Assembly: GCA_035380045.1 (NCBI GenBank)
Contig: DAOSWM010000003.1
Span: 58,499 to 122,498, forward strand
Direction of reading: 5' to 3'
DNA from: DAOSWM01 sp035380045
GTDB taxonomy: Bacteria > Bacteroidota > Bacteroidia > Bacteroidales > Tenuifilaceae
DNA length: 64,000 nt
The position numbers and the translations under genes are program-made. Each line of letters begins with the position of its first letter. The stretch's first letter is position 1. Shown piece by piece: positions 34,650 to 43,448 of the stretch. Below the pieces are notes generated by a model that was not told the origin of the DNA, made no database searches, and worked only from the letters and a program-made list of their open reading frames with translations.

Positions 34650-34657
34650 CAAAGTTA
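34650..34657 (-). promoter_or_regulatory. -7-like TAACTTTG abutting the mlaE start
   Basis: TAnnTTTG read on the minus strand ends six bases from the ATG at 34644. No good -33 TTG is seen at 19-21 nt. Confidence 0.35.
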
Positions 34658-34741
34658 ATAAATAATCCGACTAAGTGTTTTTTATGTTAATACCTATTGT
34701 TATGTTTGTTACTTTTATGGTATAATTTTCAATAAAAGCAG

Positions 34742-35836
34742 ATGCAGGAAAAAAACAATGTTTATTGTGTGATTATGGCTGGTGGTGTAGGAAGCCGTTT
34801 TTGGCCCTTAAGCCGACAAGCAATGCCAAAACAATTCCTTGATATACTTGGCACAGGTAGTTCGTTGCTCCAGCAAACTTTTAGCAGAGCAACTAATTTC
34901 TGCCCCCCAGAGAATGTTTATATTGTAACTGGAACACAGTATAAGGATCTGGTTCTAGCGCAAATTCCAAGTATATCTTCAGAGCAAATTATACTTGAGC
35001 CTATGCGAAGAAATACAGCTCCCTGTATAGCTTTTGCCAACGAAAAAATCCGAAAACGCAATCCCAATGCGCTTGTTGTTGTTGCTCCAAGCGACCACCT
35101 AATCCTAGATCAAGCAAGTTTTATTCGTACAATTGAAACATCATTGTCGTTTGCACAGGCACACGAGGCACTTATTACAATTGGCATAAAACCTAGCAGA
35201 CCCGAAACCGGATATGGTTACATACAAGTGAAAAAACAGGTCGAAAAAAACATTCCAAACCTCTTTAAAGTAAAAACTTTTACCGAAAAACCCAGCCTGG
35301 AGATGGCAGAACTATTTTTGGAAACAGGTGAGTTCTACTGGAACTCTGGAGTTTTCGTTTGGTCACTAAGTGCAATTAGTAGTGCATTTACAAAGTATCT
35401 CCCCGAAGTAAGTAATCTTTTTTCTGAATCGTCAAAGCACTATAACACTCAGAATGAGGCGCAAATAGTTTATGATATATATTCTGAATGTAAAAATATC
35501 TCCATTGATTACGGCATTATGGAGAAAGCCGATAACGTTTATGTTATTTGTTCTGAATTTGGTTGGTCCGATTTGGGAACTTGGGGATCACTCTATCTGA
35601 ATAGTGCTAAAGATGCCCATGGTAACACGGTTTCTGGTTCTAACGTAATGCATTACGATGTTTCAAACTCACTAATAAATTTTCCGAATGATAAGTTAGT
35701 GGTAGTTCAAGGGCTTTCTGATTATATTCTTGTTGAAAGAGATAATATTTTGCTGATTTGTAAAAAGGAGAATGAGCAAGAAATTAAGCAATACCTAAAT
35801 AACGTTATCATTGAAAAGGGTGATAGGTTTATATAG
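34742..35836 (+). CDS. manC: Mannose-1-phosphate guanylyltransferase
   Basis: It makes GDP-mannose from mannose-1-phosphate and GTP for surface polysaccharide. The 364-residue nucleotidyltransferase has VIMAGGVGSRFWPLSR with QAMPKQFLD, VAPSDHLI, FTEKPS and the FGWSDLGTWGSL segment. It is the single-domain form without the C-terminal isomerase. It stands alone between divergent mlaE and a bidirectional terminator. Confidence 0.93.
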   Translation: MQEKNNVYCVIMAGGVGSRFWPLSRQAMPKQFLDILGTGSSLLQQTFSRATNFCPPENVYIVTGTQYKDLVLAQIPSISSEQIILEPMRRNTAPCIAFANEKIRKRNPNALVVVAPSDHLILDQASFIRTIETSLSFAQAHEALITIGIKPSRPETGYGYIQVKKQVEKNIPNLFKVKTFTEKPSLEMAELFLETGEFYWNSGVFVWSLSAISSAFTKYLPEVSNLFSESSKHYNTQNEAQIVYDIYSECKNISIDYGIMEKADNVYVICSEFGWSDLGTWGSLYLNSAKDAHGNTVSGSNVMHYDVSNSLINFPNDKLVVVQGLSDYILVERDNILLICKKENEQEIKQYLNNVIIEKGDRFI

Positions 35837-35857
35837 TTACCGTATGGTGCCACAAAT

Positions 35858-35893
35858 AAAGAGGGGTAACCAATATAAGGTTACCCCTCTTTC
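35858..35893. terminator. Bidirectional terminator between manC and gldN
   Basis: A perfect 14-bp stem, aaagaggggtaacc (35858-35871) and ggttacccctcttt (35879-35892), has a 7-base loop. A/T-rich ends make it usable from both convergent genes. Confidence 0.92.
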
Positions 35894-35911
35894 TATATGG
35901 TAGAATAGCAT

Positions 35912-36790
35912 CTAATATTCCCAAAGGTCATGCTCAAGATTAAAAAGTTCCGTTTTTATTCGTTCCGATTCCTGCATGTTTGGTATACCTCCAAATGTGT
36001 ATTCGTTGATTCTTCTGTTATTGTATACGTTCGTTTCTCTAACAATAAATGAATTGAAACGACGTTTGAAGAATATATCATCAAAAGAATTGCGTTGGGC
36101 ATCGTTAAACTCATTAAAAACAGCTGTATTTGCTAAAACAGTACGCGCATGCGGATAGTATATCCAGAAAAGTTGAGACCACTGCAACTCTCCTCCAACA
36201 TCCTCATCATCTGCTGTTTGTGCAATTCTAACAAATGCTCTTAGTGGACAAATTCCAAGGATTCTAACTTGCATCGTTGAATGTTTTTTGTCAAAAAACC
36301 ACTCTTCTTTTATTAACAGTTGCTTAACTTCCTGCCAACGAATCTCTCCTTTAATTAAAATGGTGGTATCTCTACCATCCGGCAATGTTCTTATTTCTTC
36401 TTTATCGAGGGCATCAAATCGTGCCAAAACCTGATCGTAGGAAAGAAGTGTAGTAAACTCATCGTCAACAGGATCGTAGGCATTAATTTCGTTGAATTTA
36501 ATTGCATCCACAAGCCTTTGCACAAGGCTAATTCTATCGTGCATTCTAACGGTTGGGTAGTAAAGAGGGTGGTTAACTTTTTCCCTCAAATCAATCCTAC
36601 GCCAAACTCTCTTTGTCCACATCATATCCGATTCACGAAGATGTGGGTATGGAATAGGAATACGCTGGGGAATGGTTTCCCTTTCGTAAACACCATCTAG
36701 CACAAGCGGCTCTTTACCCTGTGCGCTTGCGGTGGTGAAGGCTCCTGAAACGAACGATAAACCGAGGAGAATAATTGCAAACTTCTTCAT
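35912..36790 (-). CDS. gldN: Type IX secretion ring protein GldN/PorN
   Basis: A 292-residue secreted protein that with GldK forms the periplasmic ring of the type IX secretion system. The signal peptide ends near ASAQG. Family-typical segments are MMWTKRVWRRIDLREK, NHPLYYP, DRISLVQRLVDAI, and FWIYYPHARTVLANT near the C-terminal third. It is the last gene of the operon, 12 bases after gldM, closed by the strong terminator. Confidence 0.94.
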   Translation of the reverse strand: MKKFAIILLGLSFVSGAFTTASAQGKEPLVLDGVYERETIPQRIPIPYPHLRESDMMWTKRVWRRIDLREKVNHPLYYPTVRMHDRISLVQRLVDAIKFNEINAYDPVDDEFTTLLSYDQVLARFDALDKEEIRTLPDGRDTTILIKGEIRWQEVKQLLIKEEWFFDKKHSTMQVRILGICPLRAFVRIAQTADDEDVGGELQWSQLFWIYYPHARTVLANTAVFNEFNDAQRNSFDDIFFKRRFNSFIVRETNVYNNRRINEYTFGGIPNMQESERIKTELFNLEHDLWEY

Positions 36791-36802
36791 AATTATCTTG
36801 AG

Positions 36803-38431
36803 TTATAGTATTCTGAAAACAAGATCATTTAATTCCCTGATGCTTCCGTCGGGACCTACGGCCTTTATATTGGTAAAACTAACAACTTGTCCTGAACGTA
36901 AACTACCAATCAATCGCTTTTGGTCATCTGTTAGCATCTGACTTTTTGACATTTTGTCATCGGTAAAGCCTCCAACAACTGCCGAAACAGTAAATCCTGT
37001 TACAGTGAATTTCATATCAAAGTCAAAATCAGGGGGCATCTTCGCAGCAACATATAATGCTGATGCTAACACGTTTTTGGCAACTCTTTTCGATGTTACC
37101 CCATCAACTGAAGGTTCTGGAGGCGGTACTGGCTTAACCCTAAATGTTTGTGAACCCATTGGTCTTCTGGTTCCGTCAATCTCTGCTGTAACAGCTATCT
37201 CACAAGTTGCAGCCTGTGGTGGATTTACAATGAAATTGTTACCTGCCCTCCGAATTTTACCCCCCTTGGGCATTGTTGCAGTAATCTTATCCATAGAAAT
37301 TCCTGATATTGAGATATCCACAGGGTTATCAACTGCAAGATAAAAAACATTCATTCTAGTAGGAGAAATTACTACGTTTGGCTTTGCAACTTCATATTGA
37401 TGTTCAAAGGGTTTTCTGATTTTAGTTCCATTGGGAGCTGTTACTTCAAGTAAACCTTGCCATGATACAGTGCCAATTGAAGTAGCCTTTCTTGTGAGAA
37501 TCCCCCTGCCACCTTCAATCGGAAGTTCATCATAACTGCCTACCATTCTGTAATCCTCAAATCCATCTTCTGTGGTAAACGTTTCGTAGCGTCCAATAAA
37601 TATTTTGGGGTTTTGAGTGGTGTCAGATGCAGCGAGAAAAACCTCAGCGTTAAAATCTGTGCCTTGTATCACGTAACTTGAACTAGGTATTACAATTGCA
37701 TCAAGCTTGTTAACCTTAAAATCGCCAGCATCAACCTGTTGAAGCAGGTACGAAACTACCTCTGCCTCAATGTTTAATACATCCACTTGTACTTTAGTTA
37801 ACTGAGGAAAAACGGCAACCAATGGAAGATGATCAAAACGTGCGGTCTCCCATGTTTGTGCTGCTTTCTTTGGTTCAGGCTCAGGATCTTCTGTATTTAA
37901 AATATTATTAATAGATTCAACTAGTTGAGGTGCCTTGTTTTCATCAATAATGCTTAGTACGTATTCACGAAAATCTATTATTTTATTCTTTAGATCGTAA
38001 GCTTTCCCATCACGTTCTGAACCTATTAAAACCTGTGGCCCAGCATTTAAGTCACCCTTCTTCCCAATATATTTTGGGTGAACATTTTCTCCATCAATAG
38101 CTGCCGACGTTTCTTTTTCTGCAACTAAAATTACTTCTAACTTTAAATCCTGAACATACTTAATCAACTCCTGGGCTTTGTTTTTTACTTCATCAGACTT
38201 TTCTTTCCATGGACCAACCTTGGTGGGGTTAATAGTATTCGCCTTTTCAATTTGATTGTAGAGTTTCTCATTTTTAATTCTAAAGCTCTTTGTGGTCTGT
38301 GTAAGACCATTCTCAACAAGCACAAAAGCATCAAGAACCTCAGCTGACACGTTCATGGCAAGCATGGCTGTGAGCACGAGGTACATCATGCCGATCATCT
38401 TTTGTCTTGGTGTTTCTTTTCCGTGAGCCAT
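36803..38431 (-). CDS. gldM: Type IX secretion motor protein GldM/PorM
   Basis: A 542-residue protein with one N-terminal helix (MIGMMYLVLTAMLAMNVSAEVLDAF) and a long periplasmic part of four domains that reaches the GldK/N ring. With GldL it forms the proton-driven motor of type IX secretion. The conserved N-terminus (GKETPRQKMIGMMY), the C-terminal SVDGV and the closing INDLVFRIL-type strand are as in the family. Length is close to the usual 515-525. Confidence 0.94.
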   Translation of the reverse strand: MAHGKETPRQKMIGMMYLVLTAMLAMNVSAEVLDAFVLVENGLTQTTKSFRIKNEKLYNQIEKANTINPTKVGPWKEKSDEVKNKAQELIKYVQDLKLEVILVAEKETSAAIDGENVHPKYIGKKGDLNAGPQVLIGSERDGKAYDLKNKIIDFREYVLSIIDENKAPQLVESINNILNTEDPEPEPKKAAQTWETARFDHLPLVAVFPQLTKVQVDVLNIEAEVVSYLLQQVDAGDFKVNKLDAIVIPSSSYVIQGTDFNAEVFLAASDTTQNPKIFIGRYETFTTEDGFEDYRMVGSYDELPIEGGRGILTRKATSIGTVSWQGLLEVTAPNGTKIRKPFEHQYEVAKPNVVISPTRMNVFYLAVDNPVDISISGISMDKITATMPKGGKIRRAGNNFIVNPPQAATCEIAVTAEIDGTRRPMGSQTFRVKPVPPPEPSVDGVTSKRVAKNVLASALYVAAKMPPDFDFDMKFTVTGFTVSAVVGGFTDDKMSKSQMLTDDQKRLIGSLRSGQVVSFTNIKAVGPDGSIRELNDLVFRIL

Positions 38432-38456
38432 AGTAATAAACTAAATATGAGTTTAA

Positions 38457-39689
38457 CTATTTTCCGTTTGACATAACGTTCATGGCTGAGAGCATATTGC
38501 CGTAAACATTATTTAATGCTTCAATATTTTGATTTAAAAGAGCAACCGATTGAGCGTACTTTTCAGTCTCCCCTACTGATTCTTTCAATTTTTTCATCAT
38601 ACCTTCAACACCGGAGTAAACTGACTGCGCTTCCTTTAACTTTTCTGAAGTTCCTTGGAGGTGAAGCTCATGGGCTGCATTAAGCGCGGCCATATTTTTA
38701 TTTAACTTTTCAAGTTGCTCATGGTAACCGCTGCTTCCTGAAGCTATAATTTCACCGTTAGCTTTCATTGCATCGGCAAGCTGCAGGTATGTAGATGTTA
38801 GATTTGTTGCTGCACCACTAATCTGGTTTGCAACTTCAGTTCCTGATTCTACTATTCGGTTACTAACGGTTTCTCCTGCCTGTGAAAGTTGACTTTCTAA
38901 CTGGTTTACAGAACGTTCAACTCCTCCCATGAAATTTTGACCACTTTCAGATATTGTACCAGCTGTTTTCTGAAAACTCTCAGAGAGGATATTGATTGAT
39001 TCTCCCAATACCTGTTCGTTTTTTTGGTAATTATCAGAAAATTGACCTACTGTATCACTTGCTTTCTTCATGTTCTCAGCAAATGTTGTTGTTGCGCCAG
39101 CAGCATCAGAAATATTCGCAATTTTTGCTGATGTCTCACTTAACTTTTGAAGTCCTTTGCCAACCTTATCGAAAAGTTCTGGGCCAATTTCTGCATTTTC
39201 AAGCATTTTATTGAACTTCTCAGTAAAAATTAAAGCTCCTGGAACGCCTGTTGCAGCAGAACCAACTGGAGCACTGGCTGTGCTCTTCGCTTCACCTGTT
39301 TGAACCGCAGCAGGAGCTGCACCTCCAGATGGTATGCCTGTGGTTGCTGCGACCACTCCAGCAATTAGTTCTTTAAGGTCATCAACATCGAATCCTCCCA
39401 TTTCGGATCCTTTTCTATATTTTCTAATTTCATCCTCATCGGTCATACCTGCCAATTCTGGGTACACCAATGTCCAGTCAACCTCATCGTGAATGGGTTC
39501 GAAGGCCGAAAAGAAGAAGATGATAACCTCGGTGGTCATCCCTACAGTTAACATAACACTTGCACCTGTCCAGTGTTGAAGTTTAAAAAGAGCTCCCGCA
39601 AGTACAACAGCAGCTCCCCACCCGTAGAGGTACTTCATGAAGTTCTTCCAGCCTGAGCCTTGAACTATTTCGGATATGTTGATTCCCAT
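38457..39689 (-). CDS. gldL: Type IX secretion motor protein GldL/PorL with long coiled-coil tail
   Basis: A 410-residue protein with two N-terminal helices (WGAAVVLAGALF and MLTVGMTTEVIIFFFSAF), where the Glu in the second is the presumed proton-path residue. A cytoplasmic tail of about 340 residues follows. It is longer than the roughly 215-310 residues common in the family and is rich in heptad-like repeats and Ala/Ser/Gln (from about 160 onward). The KLQHWTGASVML and FEPIHDEVDWTLVYPEL stretches identify it. It lies between gldK and gldM. Confidence 0.92.
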   Translation of the reverse strand: MGINISEIVQGSGWKNFMKYLYGWGAAVVLAGALFKLQHWTGASVMLTVGMTTEVIIFFFSAFEPIHDEVDWTLVYPELAGMTDEDEIRKYRKGSEMGGFDVDDLKELIAGVVAATTGIPSGGAAPAAVQTGEAKSTASAPVGSAATGVPGALIFTEKFNKMLENAEIGPELFDKVGKGLQKLSETSAKIANISDAAGATTTFAENMKKASDTVGQFSDNYQKNEQVLGESINILSESFQKTAGTISESGQNFMGGVERSVNQLESQLSQAGETVSNRIVESGTEVANQISGAATNLTSTYLQLADAMKANGEIIASGSSGYHEQLEKLNKNMAALNAAHELHLQGTSEKLKEAQSVYSGVEGMMKKLKESVGETEKYAQSVALLNQNIEALNNVYGNMLSAMNVMSNGK

Positions 39690-39732
39690 AATTGTAACTA
39701 TTATTAGGGTTAACTAACAAGAATTAAGTTTA

Positions 39733-41070
39733 CTATTTAGCTCCAAGGTATGAACGCACGCACCTAAAGCCTATGAATGACTTGGCAGTATCTTGGTACT
39801 CATATGAACGTTGTCCAACTTGTAGGAAGAAACCTATATCCTTCCAGCTACCTCCTCTGATTACTTTACGTTTAAGTGCTGGAGGATCGTTTGGTTTAGC
39901 GTTATACTTGTAGTCGGGGTTCATGTCATGCATAAATGCATAAGCACTTTCATCGTATGCGTTGGCGGTCCACTCGGCAACGTTTCCTGCCATATCGTAG
40001 ATACCATACTCGTTGGGTTCAAACATTCCAACAGGGAGAGTAATGTACCCACCATCATCCACATAATTTCCACGAAGTGGTTTGAAGTTCGCTAAGAAGC
40101 ATCCCTCAGAGTTTCTTGTATAGGGACCTCCCCATGGGTACATGTTATGATCGAGACCTCCACGAGCAGCATATTCCCATTCAGCTTCGTTTGGAAGGCG
40201 ATAATCGGAAACGAAAGAATAGCCCATACGAACGAGAAACTTGTTAAGGTACTGAGTCCGCCAAATGGCGAAAGCATTGGCCTGTCTCCAGGTAACACCA
40301 ATAACAGGGTAGTTGTCGTAAGAGGGGTGCCAAAAATAATGTGTTGTGTATGGCTCGTTAAAAGAGTAACTAAAATCGCTAATCCAACAGAGAGTATCGG
40401 GGTATACGTTTACCTTATCTCGAATAATGAAAGAAGAGCGATCGATTACTTTAACAGGAACCCCCATGTTGTTAATAACCTCTGCATTATCATCGTACGA
40501 GCCAGTTTCAAAGTTCCACCTATTTTTCTTTTGTGCTGCTTGTTTTAGGTCTATCCAAAAGAATTCAAAATTTAGTTTACGAGTATCAATTTCTTTGCGA
40601 TAATAGAATCGTTCTTGCTTTGTATAGTACATTTCCTTAAGAATTTCAAGCTGTTCCTCGTCACGAAGATCAACCGGAACTTCCCAGTCAATAATTGGAG
40701 GATCGATTTCGTTACCGAACTCATCCTCAGAGATAACAAAATCCTCAATTTGTTCGCCCAACAACTTGCGGGCGATAGAGTCCTGAACGTAGTTCACAAA
40801 TTGCCGATACTGGTTGTTTGTGATTTCAGTTTGATCCATCCAAAATGCATCAACCGAAACGGTTCTTGTAGGGGCATTAATTGCCCAGGCCACATCCTGA
40901 TCGTTGCTACCCATATTGAAACTCCCCATAGGAACAAAAACCATGTTATATGGTGTGGGATCCTGGTAGCCTTTCCTACCGGGAACTCCAGTAAGTTCAC
41001 CACGTTGTGAAGGCCCGCAACTACTTATGAGTAGGGCAATAAGAATGGCGAAAACAAGAATCTTTTTCAT
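39733..41070 (-). CDS. gldK: Type IX secretion lipoprotein GldK/PorK
   Basis: A 445-residue lipoprotein (lipobox ISSC) of the formylglycine-generating-enzyme-like sulfatase-modifying fold, which forms the outer-membrane-associated ring with GldN. Fold landmarks are FVPMGSFNMGSND, WMDQTEITNNQYRQFV, YRLPNEAEWEYAARGG, YDMAGNVAEWTANAY and VIRGGSWKD. The active Cys of true formylglycine-generating enzymes is not evident, so the role is structural. It is second in the operon, after the PorP-like gene. Confidence 0.94.
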   Translation of the reverse strand: MKKILVFAILIALLISSCGPSQRGELTGVPGRKGYQDPTPYNMVFVPMGSFNMGSNDQDVAWAINAPTRTVSVDAFWMDQTEITNNQYRQFVNYVQDSIARKLLGEQIEDFVISEDEFGNEIDPPIIDWEVPVDLRDEEQLEILKEMYYTKQERFYYRKEIDTRKLNFEFFWIDLKQAAQKKNRWNFETGSYDDNAEVINNMGVPVKVIDRSSFIIRDKVNVYPDTLCWISDFSYSFNEPYTTHYFWHPSYDNYPVIGVTWRQANAFAIWRTQYLNKFLVRMGYSFVSDYRLPNEAEWEYAARGGLDHNMYPWGGPYTRNSEGCFLANFKPLRGNYVDDGGYITLPVGMFEPNEYGIYDMAGNVAEWTANAYDESAYAFMHDMNPDYKYNAKPNDPPALKRKVIRGGSWKDIGFFLQVGQRSYEYQDTAKSFIGFRCVRSYLGAK

Positions 41071-41129
41071 AACACTCCAATTATTTAATGCAAATAACGT
41101 AAAATATTTTTAAAAACACATTTATTCAA

Positions 41130-42074
41130 CTATAAAAAACGTATGCTCTTGTATTGCTGTGGGGGTTTTTCCTTTTTAAGGGAAAAACAATACGCAAGCA
41201 TAAATTCGTGTGAACCGCTATTGTAACGGCTAATATCGGTTGTTGAAAAATCGAAAGCATACCCGATACGCATCCCATTGAACAGTTCAAAACCAACCAT
41301 AGCTGTAACAGCTTCTCCTATACGATAAGAAACGCCTCCCCAGAACTTTTTATTGTAGATAAAATTTGTTGTTACAGTGAACTGGCTAGTAATCAAATCA
41401 CTACCTATAAAAACGGAAGGGTTTAACTCCCAAACAGGATTTGGTAGCTGCAACACGTAACCTCCAGTTAGGTAAAAATGCCTCCGATAACTAGAGGGGC
41501 TCAAGGCTTTGTTGAATTTGGGTTGGTTTAGGTGTGTTGCAGAGGCTCCAAAATACATCTCCTCATTACTAAAGAATACTCCAGTACCCATATCGAAAGC
41601 CAACGAATTGTTTTTCCCTGTTGGAACTGCGTTATCTGACTGATTTTCTGTTGGGTACTGCCAGTTTGCATCAATAACGTTGTTAATAAAACCCCCGTTA
41701 ACTCCTATTGCTAGGGTTCCTGCACCCTCAATTTTGATACGAGCAGCATATGATAAGTTTATGCCTAGATCCTTGTTAAACCCAAACCTATCATTCTGAA
41801 TGTTAACACCAATTCCACTGGATAGGCCGAATGGTTTCATGGCTGCGTTAATATTAACAACGGTAGTACCTGGTGTTCCTTCACCAAACCCAACCCATTG
41901 CTGACGATTAATAGCTGTGGCGCAAATCATATCGTTGCTACCGGCATATGCAGGATTAATAGACATTTGGTTAAACATGTTTTGACTAAACTGAGGATCT
42001 TGTTGACCCACAGCCAGAAAGGAAAATAACAGAAGGATAAGAAGTAATAAATATCTATCTTGAAACATGCTCAA
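41130..42074 (-). CDS. porP: PorP/SprF-family type IX secretion outer-membrane protein
   Basis: A 314-residue outer-membrane protein. The signal peptide ends near AVGQQ. The family start is QDPQFSQNMFNQMSINPAYAGS, followed by a beta-barrel pattern of about 14 strands closing with HEFMLAYCFSL. PorP/SprF proteins anchor or assist type IX substrates and the PorK/N ring. It is the first gene of the porP-gldKLMN operon. Confidence 0.92.
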   Translation of the reverse strand: MSMFQDRYLLLLILLLFSFLAVGQQDPQFSQNMFNQMSINPAYAGSNDMICATAINRQQWVGFGEGTPGTTVVNINAAMKPFGLSSGIGVNIQNDRFGFNKDLGINLSYAARIKIEGAGTLAIGVNGGFINNVIDANWQYPTENQSDNAVPTGKNNSLAFDMGTGVFFSNEEMYFGASATHLNQPKFNKALSPSSYRRHFYLTGGYVLQLPNPVWELNPSVFIGSDLITSQFTVTTNFIYNKKFWGGVSYRIGEAVTAMVGFELFNGMRIGYAFDFSTTDISRYNSGSHEFMLAYCFSLKKEKPPQQYKSIRFL

Positions 42075-42222
42075 ACGCTATTAATCTTTAAGTTCAACCG
42101 AAAGGTAAAGTAAGTAAAAAATATTTTTCCAAACAAATTTTATTAACAATTATCTGTTAATAATTTGAACGAGAAACAATGCCTTATACTTTGATTTTTA
42201 TATTTATGTTTCCTAATTACAC

Positions 42223-42257
42223 AAAAAATCCATCAAATAACTCTATTTTATGATGGA
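42223..42257 (-). terminator. Terminator after the ureohydrolase-like gene
   Basis: Stem tccatca (42229-42235) and tgatgga (42251-42257) is followed on the minus strand by TTTTTT. It separates the topA unit from the type IX operon. Confidence 0.75.
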
Positions 42258-42296
42258 CTGTTGTTGTTGCTCAGCTAGAAAATAGGGGAAGGTGAT

Positions 42297-43448
42297 TTAG
42301 GACACCCTTTTAAGAATTTTTAGCCATCTTTCTGGAATATCACCCTTGCTTGCTAGTTTGTAGTCGGTGTAGGTACATGCAACGACGAGTGGTTCTCCTC
42401 CTGTTTTCTCGGTTCCTGGAAGTTCCATCCACCATTTGTCTGTACTGGTGTTTTTGATGAAAACTAGTTCTACGTTTGGGATAGGGCTTTTAACGTAGAA
42501 CCGCTTCACATTGTTTGTAGAGAAGGTGTCGTTCTTTTTATTATTGGATGCTTCGATGTAATGCCAAACAATTTGTGCGGCTAAATGAGCGCTTTGGTTA
42601 TGAACATCGTTCTCAGGTGAAAAATCGAATAGTCCAAAGCATTTATTCTTGTTGCTAAGCCCTGCATAACGTGCTAGTTGACATGCCTCCTCAGCGTAAA
42701 GTCCATTTGGAGAGGGGGAAACGGAGCCAGGACTATCTCCCTGTCGGATGCTGGCCATGTCGAAACTTACAATCTCCGAATCGCGGAAGCATGGTTCAAC
42801 CTCCTGAATCGATCCACGAACATATCCTAATCTGTAATGACTTAGGTTATTACTTTCAAACTGGTTAAGTAACTTCTCGTCGGTAAGGTATCCTTGGTAA
42901 GCCAAAAGGTTCAGAGAAAATAACTTCTCGAAGGGTTCAGACAAGAATTTGTTTAAATAGCAATATGGTGAAAAATCGTTGCTATTTGCCTCGGCATCAA
43001 GCGTTTGGTCAACCAAGGTAATATTAATCATTGTGTTACTAGCACAAATACCACGATAAATTGACCAAGTAAGTTCCTGTGTACCCCCCAAAATGATTGA
43101 CATAACTCCTTTAGAAGATAAATAGGCAACGACTTCACTTAGGGCTGAGTATGTGTTAGCTGGGGATGAGGTTTGCTTAATGTTTCCCAAATCGAGTAGT
43201 GGTTTGCGTATTGGTGAATTGGACAGACCATAAAGAAATTTTCGAATAATATTGGCCGAATTCGATGCGCTGGGATTATTCGAGTTTCGACTTTCGGTTA
43301 CCCCAATAATGGCAAGAGAACCAGCTTCAAGAGCATTGTTTTTTAGATGCTGAAGGGTTACTACCTTGCTACTAATTGAAGAAGGTTTGCTAAGTGAAGC
43401 AGGGTTTATACTGATTTCAGGGAAATCGAAATAGTCGGTTAGGTTCAT
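42297..43448 (-). CDS. Ureohydrolase-fold (HutG/arginase-like) protein with altered metal site
   Basis: A 383-residue protein with the arginase/formimidoylglutamase order of motifs but substitutions at metal ligands. GGDH becomes GGTQ (IILGGTQELTW), DAHxD becomes DQTLD (ITLVDQTLDA), and SxDxD becomes SFDMAS. Two of the usual Asp ligands remain. The bimanganese site is therefore probably lost, and it may be a pseudoenzyme or bind something else. A homolog close to topA and type IX genes is a recurring arrangement in Bacteroidota, as I recall. Its start overlaps the topA stop by one base. Confidence 0.75.
   Translation of the reverse strand: MNLTDYFDFPEISINPASLSKPSSISSKVVTLQHLKNNALEAGSLAIIGVTESRNSNNPSASNSANIIRKFLYGLSNSPIRKPLLDLGNIKQTSSPANTYSALSEVVAYLSSKGVMSIILGGTQELTWSIYRGICASNTMINITLVDQTLDAEANSNDFSPYCYLNKFLSEPFEKLFSLNLLAYQGYLTDEKLLNQFESNNLSHYRLGYVRGSIQEVEPCFRDSEIVSFDMASIRQGDSPGSVSPSPNGLYAEEACQLARYAGLSNKNKCFGLFDFSPENDVHNQSAHLAAQIVWHYIEASNNKKNDTFSTNNVKRFYVKSPIPNVELVFIKNTSTDKWWMELPGTEKTGGEPLVVACTYTDYKLASKGDIPERWLKILKRVS

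Noticed and set aside
36954..37343. 129-codon open frame opposite gldM, and similar long antisense frames over gldK and comF
   Set aside because: They mirror strongly supported coding genes, have no recognisable domains and vanish as shadows of codon bias.
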